DNA of 64,000 nt from Chryseobacterium taiwanense (GTDB lineage Bacteria > Bacteroidota > Bacteroidia > Flavobacteriales > Weeksellaceae), in contig NZ_JWTA01000004.1 in NCBI RefSeq assembly GCF_000813825.1, forward strand, positions 372,001 to 436,000. Direction: 5' to 3'. This document shows positions 42,995-51,481 of this stretch, piece after piece (position 1 is the first letter of the stretch; every line of letters starts with the position of its first letter). The notes below the pieces were generated by a model. The model made no database searches. It saw nothing but the letters and a program-made list of their open reading frames with translations, and had not been told where the DNA came from. Made by a program: the position numbers and the translations under genes.

Positions 42995-44449
42995 ATGAAA
43001 AACGATACAACATTTAAAGAATTAAAAAATTCAGGATATACAGATAAAACCATCAATCAGGAAATTCAGGCTAATTTGATTGCTAAAATCAAAGCTAAAG
43101 AACCTGTTTTTGAAGGACTTTACGGCTATGAAGATACCGTAATTCCGCAATTGAAAAAAGCGATTCTGGCAGGTCATCACATTAATCTATTAGGATTGCG
43201 CGGACAGGCAAAAACAAGAATTGCAAGAAGCATGGTGAATCTTCTGGATGAATATATGCCGATTGTAAAAGGTTCTGAAATTAATGACAGTCCGTTTCAG
43301 CCGATTTCAAAATATGCGAGAGACCTGGTTGCAGAGCTTGGTAATGAAACACCAATTTCATGGGTTCACCGTTCAGACCGTTTTTTTGAAAAACTGGCGA
43401 CGCCTGATGTAAATATTGCAGATTTAATTGGAGACATCGATCCTATTAAAGCAGCAACTTTAAAATTACCTTATTCTGATGAACGTGTGTTACATTACGG
43501 AATGATCCCAAGAGCTAACCGTTCTATTTTTGTTTTGAATGAATTGCCCGATCTGCAAGCCAGAATTCAGGTTTCTTTGTTCAATATTTTACAGGAAGGT
43601 GATATTCAGATCAGAGGTTTTCAATTGAGAATGCCTTTGGATATTCAGTTTGTATTTACTGCCAACCCTGAAGATTACACCAACAGAGGAAGTATTGTAA
43701 CCCCTTTAAAAGACAGAATCGGTTCTCAGATTTTCACTCATTACCCGAAAAGTGTTGAACTTGCCAAGCAGATTACTGAGCAGGAAGCTTTGATTTCTCC
43801 TGAAGATCGTGACAAAATCCAAATCTCTGAATTGGCGAAAAACCTTCTAGAAGAAGTTGCTTTCGTGGCAAGAGACAGTGAATATGTGGATGCTAAAAGT
43901 GGAGTAAGTGCAAGATTGACGATCAGTGCTATGGAAAATCTTTTCGCAGCTGCTAAATTGCGTCTTTTAGAAACCGATTCAGAAAAAACAAACATCCGTC
44001 TTTTAGATTTTATGTCTATTATTCCTTCTATCACAGGGAAAATTGAACTGGTGTATGAAGGTGAACAGGAAGGTGCGGATCATGTTGCTAAAATTCTGAT
44101 CGATCAGGCGATTATGAGATTGTTTGAGGATATCTTCCCACGTATTTCAAAACTGGAAAAAGAGGGAATTAAAACACCTTATACGGATTTAATCCAATGG
44201 TTTTCGAAGAATCAGCTTGAACTAAATTATGCAGATACGGATGAAGAATTCTATGCTAAACTGAGTAAGATAGAGCCACTCACAACGGTGGTGAAAGAAA
44301 ACGCTTCTGAGCTGAGCCAAGAAGATCAGAATTTCTGCAAAGAACTTGTTTTATGGGCTTTAACGATTAGTAAAAAATTAGATAAATCTGAAAATCAAGC
44401 AGATTACACTTTTGATTCAGCAGATGTAAGACAGTATTTCCGTAATTAA
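42995..44449 (+). CDS. AAA+ ATPase, magnesium-chelatase-I/MoxR-like
   Basis: The 484-residue ATPase has an atypical P-loop, GLRGQAKT (67-74), where the usual Gly before Lys is Ala. Its Walker B strand is IFVLNELPDL (178-187), with Asn in place of the usual Asp. The sensor-1 region VFTANPEDYTNRGSIVTPLKDRIG is clear. I recall the NELPDL form from other members of this ChlI-like family, so it is probably family-typical and not a defect. It likely remodels a target together with the VWA protein upstream; no chlorophyll or cobalamin genes are near. Confidence 0.85.
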   Translation: MKNDTTFKELKNSGYTDKTINQEIQANLIAKIKAKEPVFEGLYGYEDTVIPQLKKAILAGHHINLLGLRGQAKTRIARSMVNLLDEYMPIVKGSEINDSPFQPISKYARDLVAELGNETPISWVHRSDRFFEKLATPDVNIADLIGDIDPIKAATLKLPYSDERVLHYGMIPRANRSIFVLNELPDLQARIQVSLFNILQEGDIQIRGFQLRMPLDIQFVFTANPEDYTNRGSIVTPLKDRIGSQIFTHYPKSVELAKQITEQEALISPEDRDKIQISELAKNLLEEVAFVARDSEYVDAKSGVSARLTISAMENLFAAAKLRLLETDSEKTNIRLLDFMSIIPSITGKIELVYEGEQEGADHVAKILIDQAIMRLFEDIFPRISKLEKEGIKTPYTDLIQWFSKNQLELNYADTDEEFYAKLSKIEPLTTVVKENASELSQEDQNFCKELVLWALTISKKLDKSENQADYTFDSADVRQYFRN

Positions 44450-44470
44450 AAATTACCTGATCAACTTATA

Positions 44471-44505
44471 AAAAAACAGACTTCTTTATAGGAAGTCTGT
44501 TTTTT
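44471..44505 (+). terminator. Terminator of the AAA+ gene
   Basis: AAAAAACAGACTTC (from 44471) pairs with GAAGTCTGTTTTTT (to 44505) across an 8-nt loop. Confidence 0.85.
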
Positions 44506-44551
44506 ATAGAATTAAAATTCGAAAGTATAGTAAAAGATTAAATTTAAAAAA

Positions 44552-44586
44552 GTAAAACCCCATCTTACAATAAAATGGAGTTTTAC
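44552..44586 (-). terminator. Terminator of the efflux operon
   Basis: GTAAAACCCCAT (44552-44563) faces ATGGAGTTTTAC (44575-44586) with one mismatch, followed on the minus strand by TTTTTT. It lies 20 bp past the MFS stop. Confidence 0.8.
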
Positions 44587-44606
44587 AGATGAAAAACAAG
44601 GTATCT

Positions 44607-46199
44607 TTATAATGCAGGACCAGCTGCATCTTTTATTTCCTGTAACAATCTTTTTCGTTCGCGAAGTCTTTTTCTCGCCAAAGCAGATTTTCCACTTAAT
44701 ATTTTAACGAATCTGGCATATTCGAAACGTTCTTTTCCAAAATGATGGGTGAAAACATAGATCAACACTCCAAGCCCAGCCAAAATGATGTATCCGAATA
44801 TTTTTTTAATCGCTACAATAATTGCATTCAGCTGAATTATTTTCAACCCTGTTGCCGCATTTTGTGGAGTAACGGTCATTCCGTCTATATAAACAGCCAG
44901 ATCACCGATAGCAACGACCTGAAAATGATAAAGGAACCATGAATAAACAGCCGAGAAAAATCCAACGGCTAAAAAGGTTCTCCAGACCAACACCAGTCCG
45001 ATAGCGGCCAACATATCATCCATTTCCAGTTTATCTAATGTGTAAAACCACACGGAGATGAAAAGCGAACCCATTCCGTATCCTTTCAGAAACATGGGTA
45101 AATACCAGTTTTCGTAATTGAATTCCAACACCATAGAAAAGTACATTACCATTGCATAGCCTATCATTGCAGAAAAACCTGAAAAGATAAACATCTTCAA
45201 TGGAATTTCTTTTTTAAACCAAATAATAGCAACAACTCCTGCTAAAATAAGCCCGGGAATCATTAGTAAATTTAATTTAGCGTTCGTCAATTGATCATAT
45301 CCTAAAACTCCCACTGCAAAAGAATTCTGAACAGAACTTGTTCCTAAAAACATTCCTAGTGCAAAAAGCATGAACAATCCGTGCTGAACATTATTTTTAG
45401 TGAATATTTTAAAAGAAAGATAAGGTCTTTTTAAAGTTAGCTGACGAACCGCTAATAAAGCAAAACTCACAAAAGCTGCTATGCTCGCATTGATAATATT
45501 TTTTGAATTAAGCCAGTCCTGCTGTTTTCCGAATGAAAAAACATATGCAGAAAACATAAATGTAGAGACAAAAAGCAGGATGCTTAACCAGTCAATATAA
45601 TGTAACGGAACTTTTAACGCAAAATATTTATCATGCATAAAAATCCAATGTATCAAAGCCAATACAAAACACGCAACTGCCATAATCACATAAAAATGTT
45701 GCCAGTTATAATTAATGGAAACTTCTGCCGCATAATATCCTGAAATCTGATTGAGCACTAAAACAAATGTATAAAACGCTCCATAAAACATTCCTCTGTT
45801 GCCGATCATCGCCATTAATGGTAAAAATAGCTCTATCGTTACCATCATTTTTAAAAATCCTATAAATAATGATGAAACAATAAAAATCATAGGATCAATA
45901 GTCGTTGAATTGAGATAGCTCAGCAATCCCAGAAGCACTAGTAAAACCGTCATTTTATCCCGAACCTTGAATCTCATTTTCATTCTGAGAACGATCGGCA
46001 TACACGCTCCCATTCCAATGGTCGTCGCATAATTCGCCCACATGAAATATTCAGTCATTGAGCCGGTTCCGCTTACTACATAACTGATATTTCCTACATA
46101 CACCCCACCAAGCGGCATTACTACTGCAAGCAGTAATACAATCAGTAAAAGCTGTACAGGTTTCGGAACCCAGTCGTTATATAATCCTTTGTTGTACAT
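44607..46199 (-). CDS. 14-helix MFS efflux pump, EmrB/DHA2 type
   Basis: The 530-residue protein has 14 hydrophobic helices and a long basic C-terminal tail (SALARKRLRERKRLL). Its place after HlyD/EmrA-like and TolC-like genes makes it the inner-membrane pump of a tripartite multidrug efflux system. The proton-motive MFS motifs are weak, which is common in Bacteroidota DHA2 proteins. The 125-bp gap to the HlyD gene contains a direct repeat of TTTTACTTTTTAC but no clear terminator. Confidence 0.85.
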   Translation of the reverse strand: MYNKGLYNDWVPKPVQLLLIVLLLAVVMPLGGVYVGNISYVVSGTGSMTEYFMWANYATTIGMGACMPIVLRMKMRFKVRDKMTVLLVLLGLLSYLNSTTIDPMIFIVSSLFIGFLKMMVTIELFLPLMAMIGNRGMFYGAFYTFVLVLNQISGYYAAEVSINYNWQHFYVIMAVACFVLALIHWIFMHDKYFALKVPLHYIDWLSILLFVSTFMFSAYVFSFGKQQDWLNSKNIINASIAAFVSFALLAVRQLTLKRPYLSFKIFTKNNVQHGLFMLFALGMFLGTSSVQNSFAVGVLGYDQLTNAKLNLLMIPGLILAGVVAIIWFKKEIPLKMFIFSGFSAMIGYAMVMYFSMVLEFNYENWYLPMFLKGYGMGSLFISVWFYTLDKLEMDDMLAAIGLVLVWRTFLAVGFFSAVYSWFLYHFQVVAIGDLAVYIDGMTVTPQNAATGLKIIQLNAIIVAIKKIFGYIILAGLGVLIYVFTHHFGKERFEYARFVKILSGKSALARKRLRERKRLLQEIKDAAGPAL

Positions 46200-46324
46200 G
46201 TTTGTAGATTTAACTGAGAGCCAAGTAAATGGTAAAAAGATTAAAGTATTACGCAGATCATGAACTCATATCAATCGTTACGTATTTTTTAATTCACTGA
46301 ATTTTACTTTTTACTTGATTCTTT

Positions 46325-47446
46325 TTACTTTTTACCTTCAAAACTCACATTTACATTCATCCCTGCGCTCAGTTTATCTATCTCTTCTTTTTTATTGGAA
46401 GCCGTAAACTCAATTCTTACAGGAATTCTCTGTTGAACTTTGATGAAGTTTCCGGTCGAATTATCTGTAGGAACACTTGAATATTTTGAACCCGTTGCTG
46501 CAGAAATCGCAGTTACCACCCCTTCAAATTTTTGTCCGCCTAAAGCATCTGCTGTCATCATCATTTTTTCCCCGATTTTAATATTCGGCATCTGACTTTC
46601 TAAAAAGTTGGCAGTTACCCATTTTTGTCCGTTCAGAACAATCGTTGCTACTTGTTGTCCCGGTTGAATCAACTGTCCTTCAGAGATCGTTCTTCTTCCC
46701 ATTACACCGTCATAAGGAGCTGTGATTACCGTATAAGACAAATTGATTTTCGCCATATCCAAAGCAGACTTTGTTCTCTTAATTTCTGCATCATTAATTC
46801 CTAATTTACTTTTGACTTCCGTTGTAGAAAGATTGGCAGACTGTTTTTGGTTCACCAACGTTTCATACGCTGCTTTTTGAGCGTCATATTCGGTTTTTAC
46901 CTGATCGTATTGCTGTCTTGTGACTGCTTCTGAAGCCAAAAGGTTTTTATATCGGTTTAAGTTTTGCTCGGCATTCCATAGTCTTGCTTTTGCACCGGCA
47001 ATATTAGATTCCATAACATTGATATTGTTTGAAACCGTATTCACTGATGAACTTGTTGCCGTTTTCTGAGCCAAAGCATTCTGATAAGCCGCTTCAGCCT
47101 GACCAAGCTGCGTAAGAATTTCACGATTGTCAAGAATTACCAGTGTATCTCCTTTTTTAACCTTTTGATGCTCAATAAATTTTATTTCTTTGATATAAGC
47201 TGAAACTCTAGTGTTAATCGGGTTAATAAATTCTTCAACCTGTGCTGCTTCTGTATAGGTCTTATCTCCTACATGGAAATATTCACGAACCAACCAGAAC
47301 AATCCGAAACCGATCACCAAAAAGACAATACTATTTGAGATGATGGCTCTGATTTTATTCTTTTTATTTTCTTTCTTTTTTGCCGCAGCACTTGACTGTA
47401 CAGGTGCTGAAGATGTATTTTGAGTATTTTGTTCCTTGTTTTCCAT
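46325..47446 (-). CDS. HlyD/EmrA-family membrane fusion protein
   Basis: The 373-residue protein has a cytoplasmic N-terminus rich in Gln, Lys and Asn, one membrane helix at about residues 33-55 (AIISNSIVFLVIGFGLFWLV), a lipoyl half-motif (VKKGDTLVILDNRE), a coiled-coil hairpin of about 110 residues, the second lipoyl half (ISEGQLIQPGQQVATIV) and a C-terminal beta-barrel domain. It bridges the MFS pump and the TolC-like channel. It is 18 bp after the TolC gene. Confidence 0.92.
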   Translation of the reverse strand: MENKEQNTQNTSSAPVQSSAAAKKKENKKNKIRAIISNSIVFLVIGFGLFWLVREYFHVGDKTYTEAAQVEEFINPINTRVSAYIKEIKFIEHQKVKKGDTLVILDNREILTQLGQAEAAYQNALAQKTATSSSVNTVSNNINVMESNIAGAKARLWNAEQNLNRYKNLLASEAVTRQQYDQVKTEYDAQKAAYETLVNQKQSANLSTTEVKSKLGINDAEIKRTKSALDMAKINLSYTVITAPYDGVMGRRTISEGQLIQPGQQVATIVLNGQKWVTANFLESQMPNIKIGEKMMMTADALGGQKFEGVVTAISAATGSKYSSVPTDNSTGNFIKVQQRIPVRIEFTASNKKEEIDKLSAGMNVNVSFEGKK

Positions 47447-47464
47447 TGTTTTCAGTTTTAAAAA

Positions 47465-48775
47465 TTAAAGAGTTCCCGTAGATTTCAGAAGATTGTAATA
47501 TTGATACAGCACATTGATTTCTGCATTGGCATAATCCAATTCTGACTGTAGTTTTTGGTTCTGAGCATCGATCATTTCCGCCTGCACTGCCAGTTGATTT
47601 AAATATTTAGCTTCTGTAATATTATAGTTTTCTTCCGCCAGTTTTTTTGCATCATTCAAAATATCTGCCTGCTGAATAGATTCCTGGTATTTTACATACG
47701 CAGCATTCACAACCATGTCAATATTTTGTTGCGTCAAAGTCATCGCATCATTGGCCTGATTTTTTTGCAGCTCTCCTAACTTTACTCTTTCTTTCGTTTT
47801 ATATAGATTGTCAATATTATAACTTAAAGAAACTCCTGTTTGCCAACCTCCAGAATACATATCTAACACTGGATTTCTAGTCGTAATCGGTCTTTGCAGA
47901 GTATATCCTCCAAAACCTGCAACCGTAGGCATTTTATCTGTTTTAATAATTTCAATATTTTTATCTGCAACATCCATATTCGTTTTTGCAGATTTCATTA
48001 CAGGATTACTGTCATGGGCAAGATTTACATAATATTCCATTCCGATTCCTGTCTCTTTGTTCTCTAAACTTTCAATCGGGATAATCTCTGTATCAGTAGG
48101 TAATCCCAACGCAATACTTAAATTATAATTAAGGATTCTCTTATTGTTTACTAAAGTCAAAATTCCCTGATCCAGATTTTTGATTGCCAGCTCGCCACGA
48201 ATCACCTCATTTCGGGTCACCATTCCCTGCTGATAGAATTTCTGGATATTTTTTAATCTTTCCTGAGCCAGTCTTTTGTTATTTTGAAATACTTCCTGTT
48301 GATTTAAGATCTTATAAATATCCAAATAATTGGAAATCACCAAAAATTTCACATCCTGTATATTTTTCTCTAAATCCAATTCCGAAAGCTGTTCACGAAG
48401 TCCGGCCAGCTCAATAGATTTGTTTACCAATCCCCCTTTGAAGATCAGTTGAGTTGCCTGAACCGCATAAGAACTTCCGTAATGAGGCATCGGAACATTT
48501 GTAGAATTGGAAAAATCTTTATCAATTGCTACAGCATCTCCTAAATAAAACTGACTTGTAGAAGCCGTTATTGTAGGGAGTTTCTGAAGTTTAGTAACAT
48601 TCGTGTTCTGTTTTGCAATGTCGATATTTTGAGCCGAAACTTTTAACTGCTGATGATTTCGCACCGCGAGTTCGGCGACCTCATTCGCGGTCATCTGTTT
48701 TATTTCTTGTGAAAAAAACAGCGCAGGAAATAGAGCTACCACGAGTGATAGTGCTGTTTTTACATTCTTTACCAT
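47465..48775 (-). CDS. TolC-family outer-membrane efflux channel
   Basis: The 436-residue protein has a signal peptide (ending FFSQE) and two copies of the long-helix outer-membrane-efflux domain. The first has VRNHQQLKVSAQNIDIAKQN and the second NLAHDSNPVMKSAKTNMDVA. It ends with NAEINVLYQYYNLLKSTGTL, the usual terminal helix of the family. It is the first gene of the efflux operon, with a strong promoter and a palindromic operator upstream. Confidence 0.92.
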   Translation of the reverse strand: MVKNVKTALSLVVALFPALFFSQEIKQMTANEVAELAVRNHQQLKVSAQNIDIAKQNTNVTKLQKLPTITASTSQFYLGDAVAIDKDFSNSTNVPMPHYGSSYAVQATQLIFKGGLVNKSIELAGLREQLSELDLEKNIQDVKFLVISNYLDIYKILNQQEVFQNNKRLAQERLKNIQKFYQQGMVTRNEVIRGELAIKNLDQGILTLVNNKRILNYNLSIALGLPTDTEIIPIESLENKETGIGMEYYVNLAHDSNPVMKSAKTNMDVADKNIEIIKTDKMPTVAGFGGYTLQRPITTRNPVLDMYSGGWQTGVSLSYNIDNLYKTKERVKLGELQKNQANDAMTLTQQNIDMVVNAAYVKYQESIQQADILNDAKKLAEENYNITEAKYLNQLAVQAEMIDAQNQKLQSELDYANAEINVLYQYYNLLKSTGTL

Positions 48776-48795
48776 TTTACCTTGTTTTACGAGTA

Positions 48796-48826
48796 CAAAG
48801 TTATGGCGCTTACAAACTCAAACAAA
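48796..48826 (-). promoter_or_regulatory. Promoter of the efflux operon (TTTG-N19-TAACTTTG)
   Basis: On the minus strand TTTG (48823-48826) is 19 nt from TAACTTTG (48796-48803), which ends 20 nt before the TolC ATG. The -33 box lies within a perfect palindrome. Confidence 0.75.
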
Positions 48827-48834
48827 TGTTTGAG
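48817..48834. promoter_or_regulatory. 18-bp palindrome over the -33 box, candidate operator
   Basis: CTCAAACAAATGTTTGAG has 8-bp arms, CTCAAACA and TGTTTGAG, around a 2-bp centre. It is centred on the -33 box of the efflux promoter, the classical place for a repressor site. The AraC-type regulator gene ends 31 bp upstream. Confidence 0.65.
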
Positions 48835-48864
48835 AATTGGAAAAAGATGTTCAAATGTAAGATT

Positions 48865-49710
48865 TTAACTTTCGAACTGATGTCTGTATTGTGATGGACT
48901 TTCTCCTAAATGCTTCTTAAAAAAGTGAGAAAACGAGTATTGATCACTGAAGCCCAATATCGATGAAATTTCAGAAACAGGCTTAGTTGAAGAGTTCAGT
49001 AATACCTTTGCTTCATTCACAATAATTAAGGCAATAATCTGACTTGCTGACTTCCCCGTAATGCTCTTAATGACCGAGGAAAGATGTCTGGTTGTAATCG
49101 ACTGACGTTCGGCATAAAACTCAACCGTTCGTTCCGTATGATGATTTTCAGCAACATCATTTAAAAAAACAAAAACAATCTCTTCCTGTCTCGACATTTG
49201 GTTCATAGAGCTATTGTCTTCTTTGGAAATAATTCCCGCCATCTGATAACAAAAAACAGAAAAAAGATGCTCCACAATTTCTTTTTTGTAAGTCATTTCT
49301 GTTTCAGAATCTAAAATATATTTAAGAAAATTCACACTTCTCCAAACTACCTCCAGTTCTTCAGGTTCAAAGGGAACTCCGATGTTCATTTGCTGTCTGA
49401 AATAACGATAGGTAATCAGTCTATTGAACTTTAATGACAACGCCGAAATAAACTCTCTTTTATAAGACACCATTCTCGACTGAAAATCGTCACTCACAGA
49501 AACCATTTCATACACTGTTTGCGGATCTGTCACCATAAACATATTGGCAGAAAGTTCTAAATCACGGAAATGCTGTTTGAGTTTTATTGTCCCGGTTTTA
49601 ATAAATATAAAAGCCGGATTTTCAGGACGAAACGGTTTATCGACAGCAATTCTCTCGAATATATTATGTTGTGTAAAAACATCAACCCCGAATTTTTCTA
49701 AGACAGACAT
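48865..49710 (-). CDS. AraC-family transcriptional regulator
   Basis: The 281-residue protein has an N-terminal cupin-like sensing part and a C-terminal double helix-turn-helix. The second HTH is plain in PVSEISSILGFSDQYSFSHF, followed by FKKHLGESPSQYRHQF, the AraC signature. It probably senses a compound and controls the efflux operon that follows on the same strand. Its own promoter is TTTG (49743-49746), 20 nt, TACATTTG (49715-49722), which ends 4 nt before the ATG. Confidence 0.92.
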   Translation of the reverse strand: MSVLEKFGVDVFTQHNIFERIAVDKPFRPENPAFIFIKTGTIKLKQHFRDLELSANMFMVTDPQTVYEMVSVSDDFQSRMVSYKREFISALSLKFNRLITYRYFRQQMNIGVPFEPEELEVVWRSVNFLKYILDSETEMTYKKEIVEHLFSVFCYQMAGIISKEDNSSMNQMSRQEEIVFVFLNDVAENHHTERTVEFYAERQSITTRHLSSVIKSITGKSASQIIALIIVNEAKVLLNSSTKPVSEISSILGFSDQYSFSHFFKKHLGESPSQYRHQFES

Positions 49711-49714
49711 AACA

Positions 49715-49746
49715 CAAATGTAAGCAAAGTCTTGAGCGATTGCAAA
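49715..49746 (-). promoter_or_regulatory. Promoter of the AraC-type regulator gene
   Basis: TTTG (49743-49746), 20 nt, TACATTTG (49715-49722) on the minus strand. The -7 box ends 4 nt before the start codon, so the mRNA should be leaderless. Confidence 0.7.
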
Positions 49747-49780
49747 AATTTATTATTTTAGTATTTTACAAAATTCTGAT

Positions 49781-50254
49781 ATGAGAAAGATAGATTTGTT
49801 ACTTGCTGAGTACGGTGAAAGCCATAGAAACTCAACCAATAAACTGATTCACTGGATCTGTGTTCCTTTGATCTTCTGGACAATTCTAGGTTTTATCTCA
49901 TATATTCCGACTCCTAATATGTATCTGAAATACTTTGGTTTTTTGAGTATTGCGAGCTTTATTGCTTTAGTTTTAGTAACGATCTTCTATTTCAGATTAT
50001 CCTGGAGAATTGCCATAATCATGATCTTTGTAATGCTGCTAATGGAACATTTCGTTTCTTTAGCGAACATCACTTTTGGAACAAAATCATGGATTTTTTA
50101 CCTCGCTATTTTTGTCATCACATGGATTTTACAATTTGTAGGTCATAAAATTGAAGGCAAAAAACCGTCTTTCCTGAAAGACTTACAGTTTCTTCTGATC
50201 GGACCTATCTGGTTATTAACCTTTGTTTTAAAAAAACTGGGAATCAGATATTAA
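49781..50254 (+). CDS. DUF962/Mpo1-like membrane protein
   Basis: The 157-residue protein opens with LLAEYGESHRNSTNKLIHWICVPLIFW split over residues 7-33, the DUF962 signature with its conserved histidines (yeast Mpo1 uses them as an iron-dependent 2-hydroxy fatty acid dioxygenase). Four hydrophobic helices follow, and VGHKIEGKKPSFLKDLQFLLIGP gives the second conserved His region. It probably acts on membrane lipids. Its stop is 1 bp from the stop of the convergent DUF2891 gene, which leaves no room for a terminator. Confidence 0.85.
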   Translation: MRKIDLLLAEYGESHRNSTNKLIHWICVPLIFWTILGFISYIPTPNMYLKYFGFLSIASFIALVLVTIFYFRLSWRIAIIMIFVMLLMEHFVSLANITFGTKSWIFYLAIFVITWILQFVGHKIEGKKPSFLKDLQFLLIGPIWLLTFVLKKLGIRY

Positions 50255-50255
50255 T

Positions 50256-51323
50256 TTAATCTTCTAACGCATAGACCGCAAAACTTGCCAACCAATGATC
50301 TCCTCCATAATTCCCCTGGAAAAGTAACGGAAGTCCATTGTTTAAAAATATAGTCGCTGTCTTTTGAAACTCTTTTTTCAACGGATGATTATCCGGAAGA
50401 GATTTTGCAATTCCTTTCATACACCATGCTTTTGTGAATGACAACCCCACCAAATGCACCGTTTGATAGTCACTCAGATCACTTACTACAGGAATTTTTT
50501 CTATATTTTCCAGACTTCGTTTTTCATAGAATTTATTCAGCCATTGTACAAATTCTTTTTGAGGCAGAACTCTTCTCATCAGATCAGCAATTTCTAAACT
50601 TGGAGAAAAGAAATCCGATCCGTCCGGTTCAAGATAAGCCGGAGTTTTTGTATTGTTTAAGTAAAAATATTTTGCTTTTTCAACCAATTGATTTTCAAAA
50701 TTCTTATCACCAGTTGCTCTTGCCCAATCCAGAGCAAAAACCATAGCGAATGCCGTATTAGGATGAACTCCTGTTCTGTTTGGATACGTCTGTTTAGGTA
50801 AAAAAGTCTTCCATGAGCTCAAAATTTTATCCGTTAAAGGCTTTAAGTTCTGATGCCAAATTTTCGCTTTCGGATGGTTCCAAGTTGCTAATTCTTCATC
50901 CAACTTTAACAACCAGGCCCAACCGTATGTTCTTTCGAAAGTTCCTGTTAATTGGTATTTTGTAAAGTAATCTGCTTCTGTCTGAAGGTTTTCTTTTTTA
51001 AAGGAATTATCAAGAATGTTTTCAATGTCTTTTGCAATTGATAAATTCGGTTTTGTTTTTAGTAAGCGAACCAGCATCCAATGTCCATGAACAGAACTAT
51101 GCCAGTCAAAACATCCATAAAAGCTCGGATGCAGATCTTTTGGACTCAACGGAACTTCACCGGCATTGTTAATAATATGTGCCGTTTTATTCGGATATTC
51201 CTGATTGATACAGTGAAGCGGTTTTTCGGATAATTTGATAGCCATTTCATCTGTCAGTTTCGAAACTTCCTGAGCATAGAAAAAAAACGGAGAACATATA
51301 AAGGCTAAAAGACTCTTTTTCAT
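50256..51323 (-). CDS. Secreted DUF2891 protein
   Basis: The signal peptide (ending FFYAQE) leads a 337-residue protein with the DUF2891 motifs HPSFYGCFDWHSSVHGHW and TFERTYGWAWLLKLDEEL, then NRTGVHPNTAFAM and EPDGSDFFSPSLEIADLM. It ends GNYGGDHWLASFAVYALE. The alpha/alpha repeats and the many conserved His, Trp and Asp residues suggest an alpha-toroid glycan-active enzyme, but no activity is established for the family. It forms a single-gene unit. Confidence 0.85.
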   Translation of the reverse strand: MKKSLLAFICSPFFFYAQEVSKLTDEMAIKLSEKPLHCINQEYPNKTAHIINNAGEVPLSPKDLHPSFYGCFDWHSSVHGHWMLVRLLKTKPNLSIAKDIENILDNSFKKENLQTEADYFTKYQLTGTFERTYGWAWLLKLDEELATWNHPKAKIWHQNLKPLTDKILSSWKTFLPKQTYPNRTGVHPNTAFAMVFALDWARATGDKNFENQLVEKAKYFYLNNTKTPAYLEPDGSDFFSPSLEIADLMRRVLPQKEFVQWLNKFYEKRSLENIEKIPVVSDLSDYQTVHLVGLSFTKAWCMKGIAKSLPDNHPLKKEFQKTATIFLNNGLPLLFQGNYGGDHWLASFAVYALED

Positions 51324-51481
51324 TCAATAAAAATATAAAATAAATTCAATTTTAATCGTTTGAAATGCAATAACTATAAAGAAAACAGAAGAAATCATAT
51401 TAATTTCAAACAATTATTGAAAATTTACAATAAAAATCGATTCTTCGCATGCTTTTTGATAAAACTATTCAAACTTTATGT

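Noticed and set aside
41717..44449. Magnesium chelatase for chlorophyll
   Set aside because: No BchH-like large subunit or tetrapyrrole genes are in the window, and the ATPase motifs differ from ChlI.
44607..49710. Type I secretion system
   Set aside because: TolC and HlyD-like proteins are present, but the third component is an MFS pump, not an ABC exporter, and no RTX-like substrate is near.
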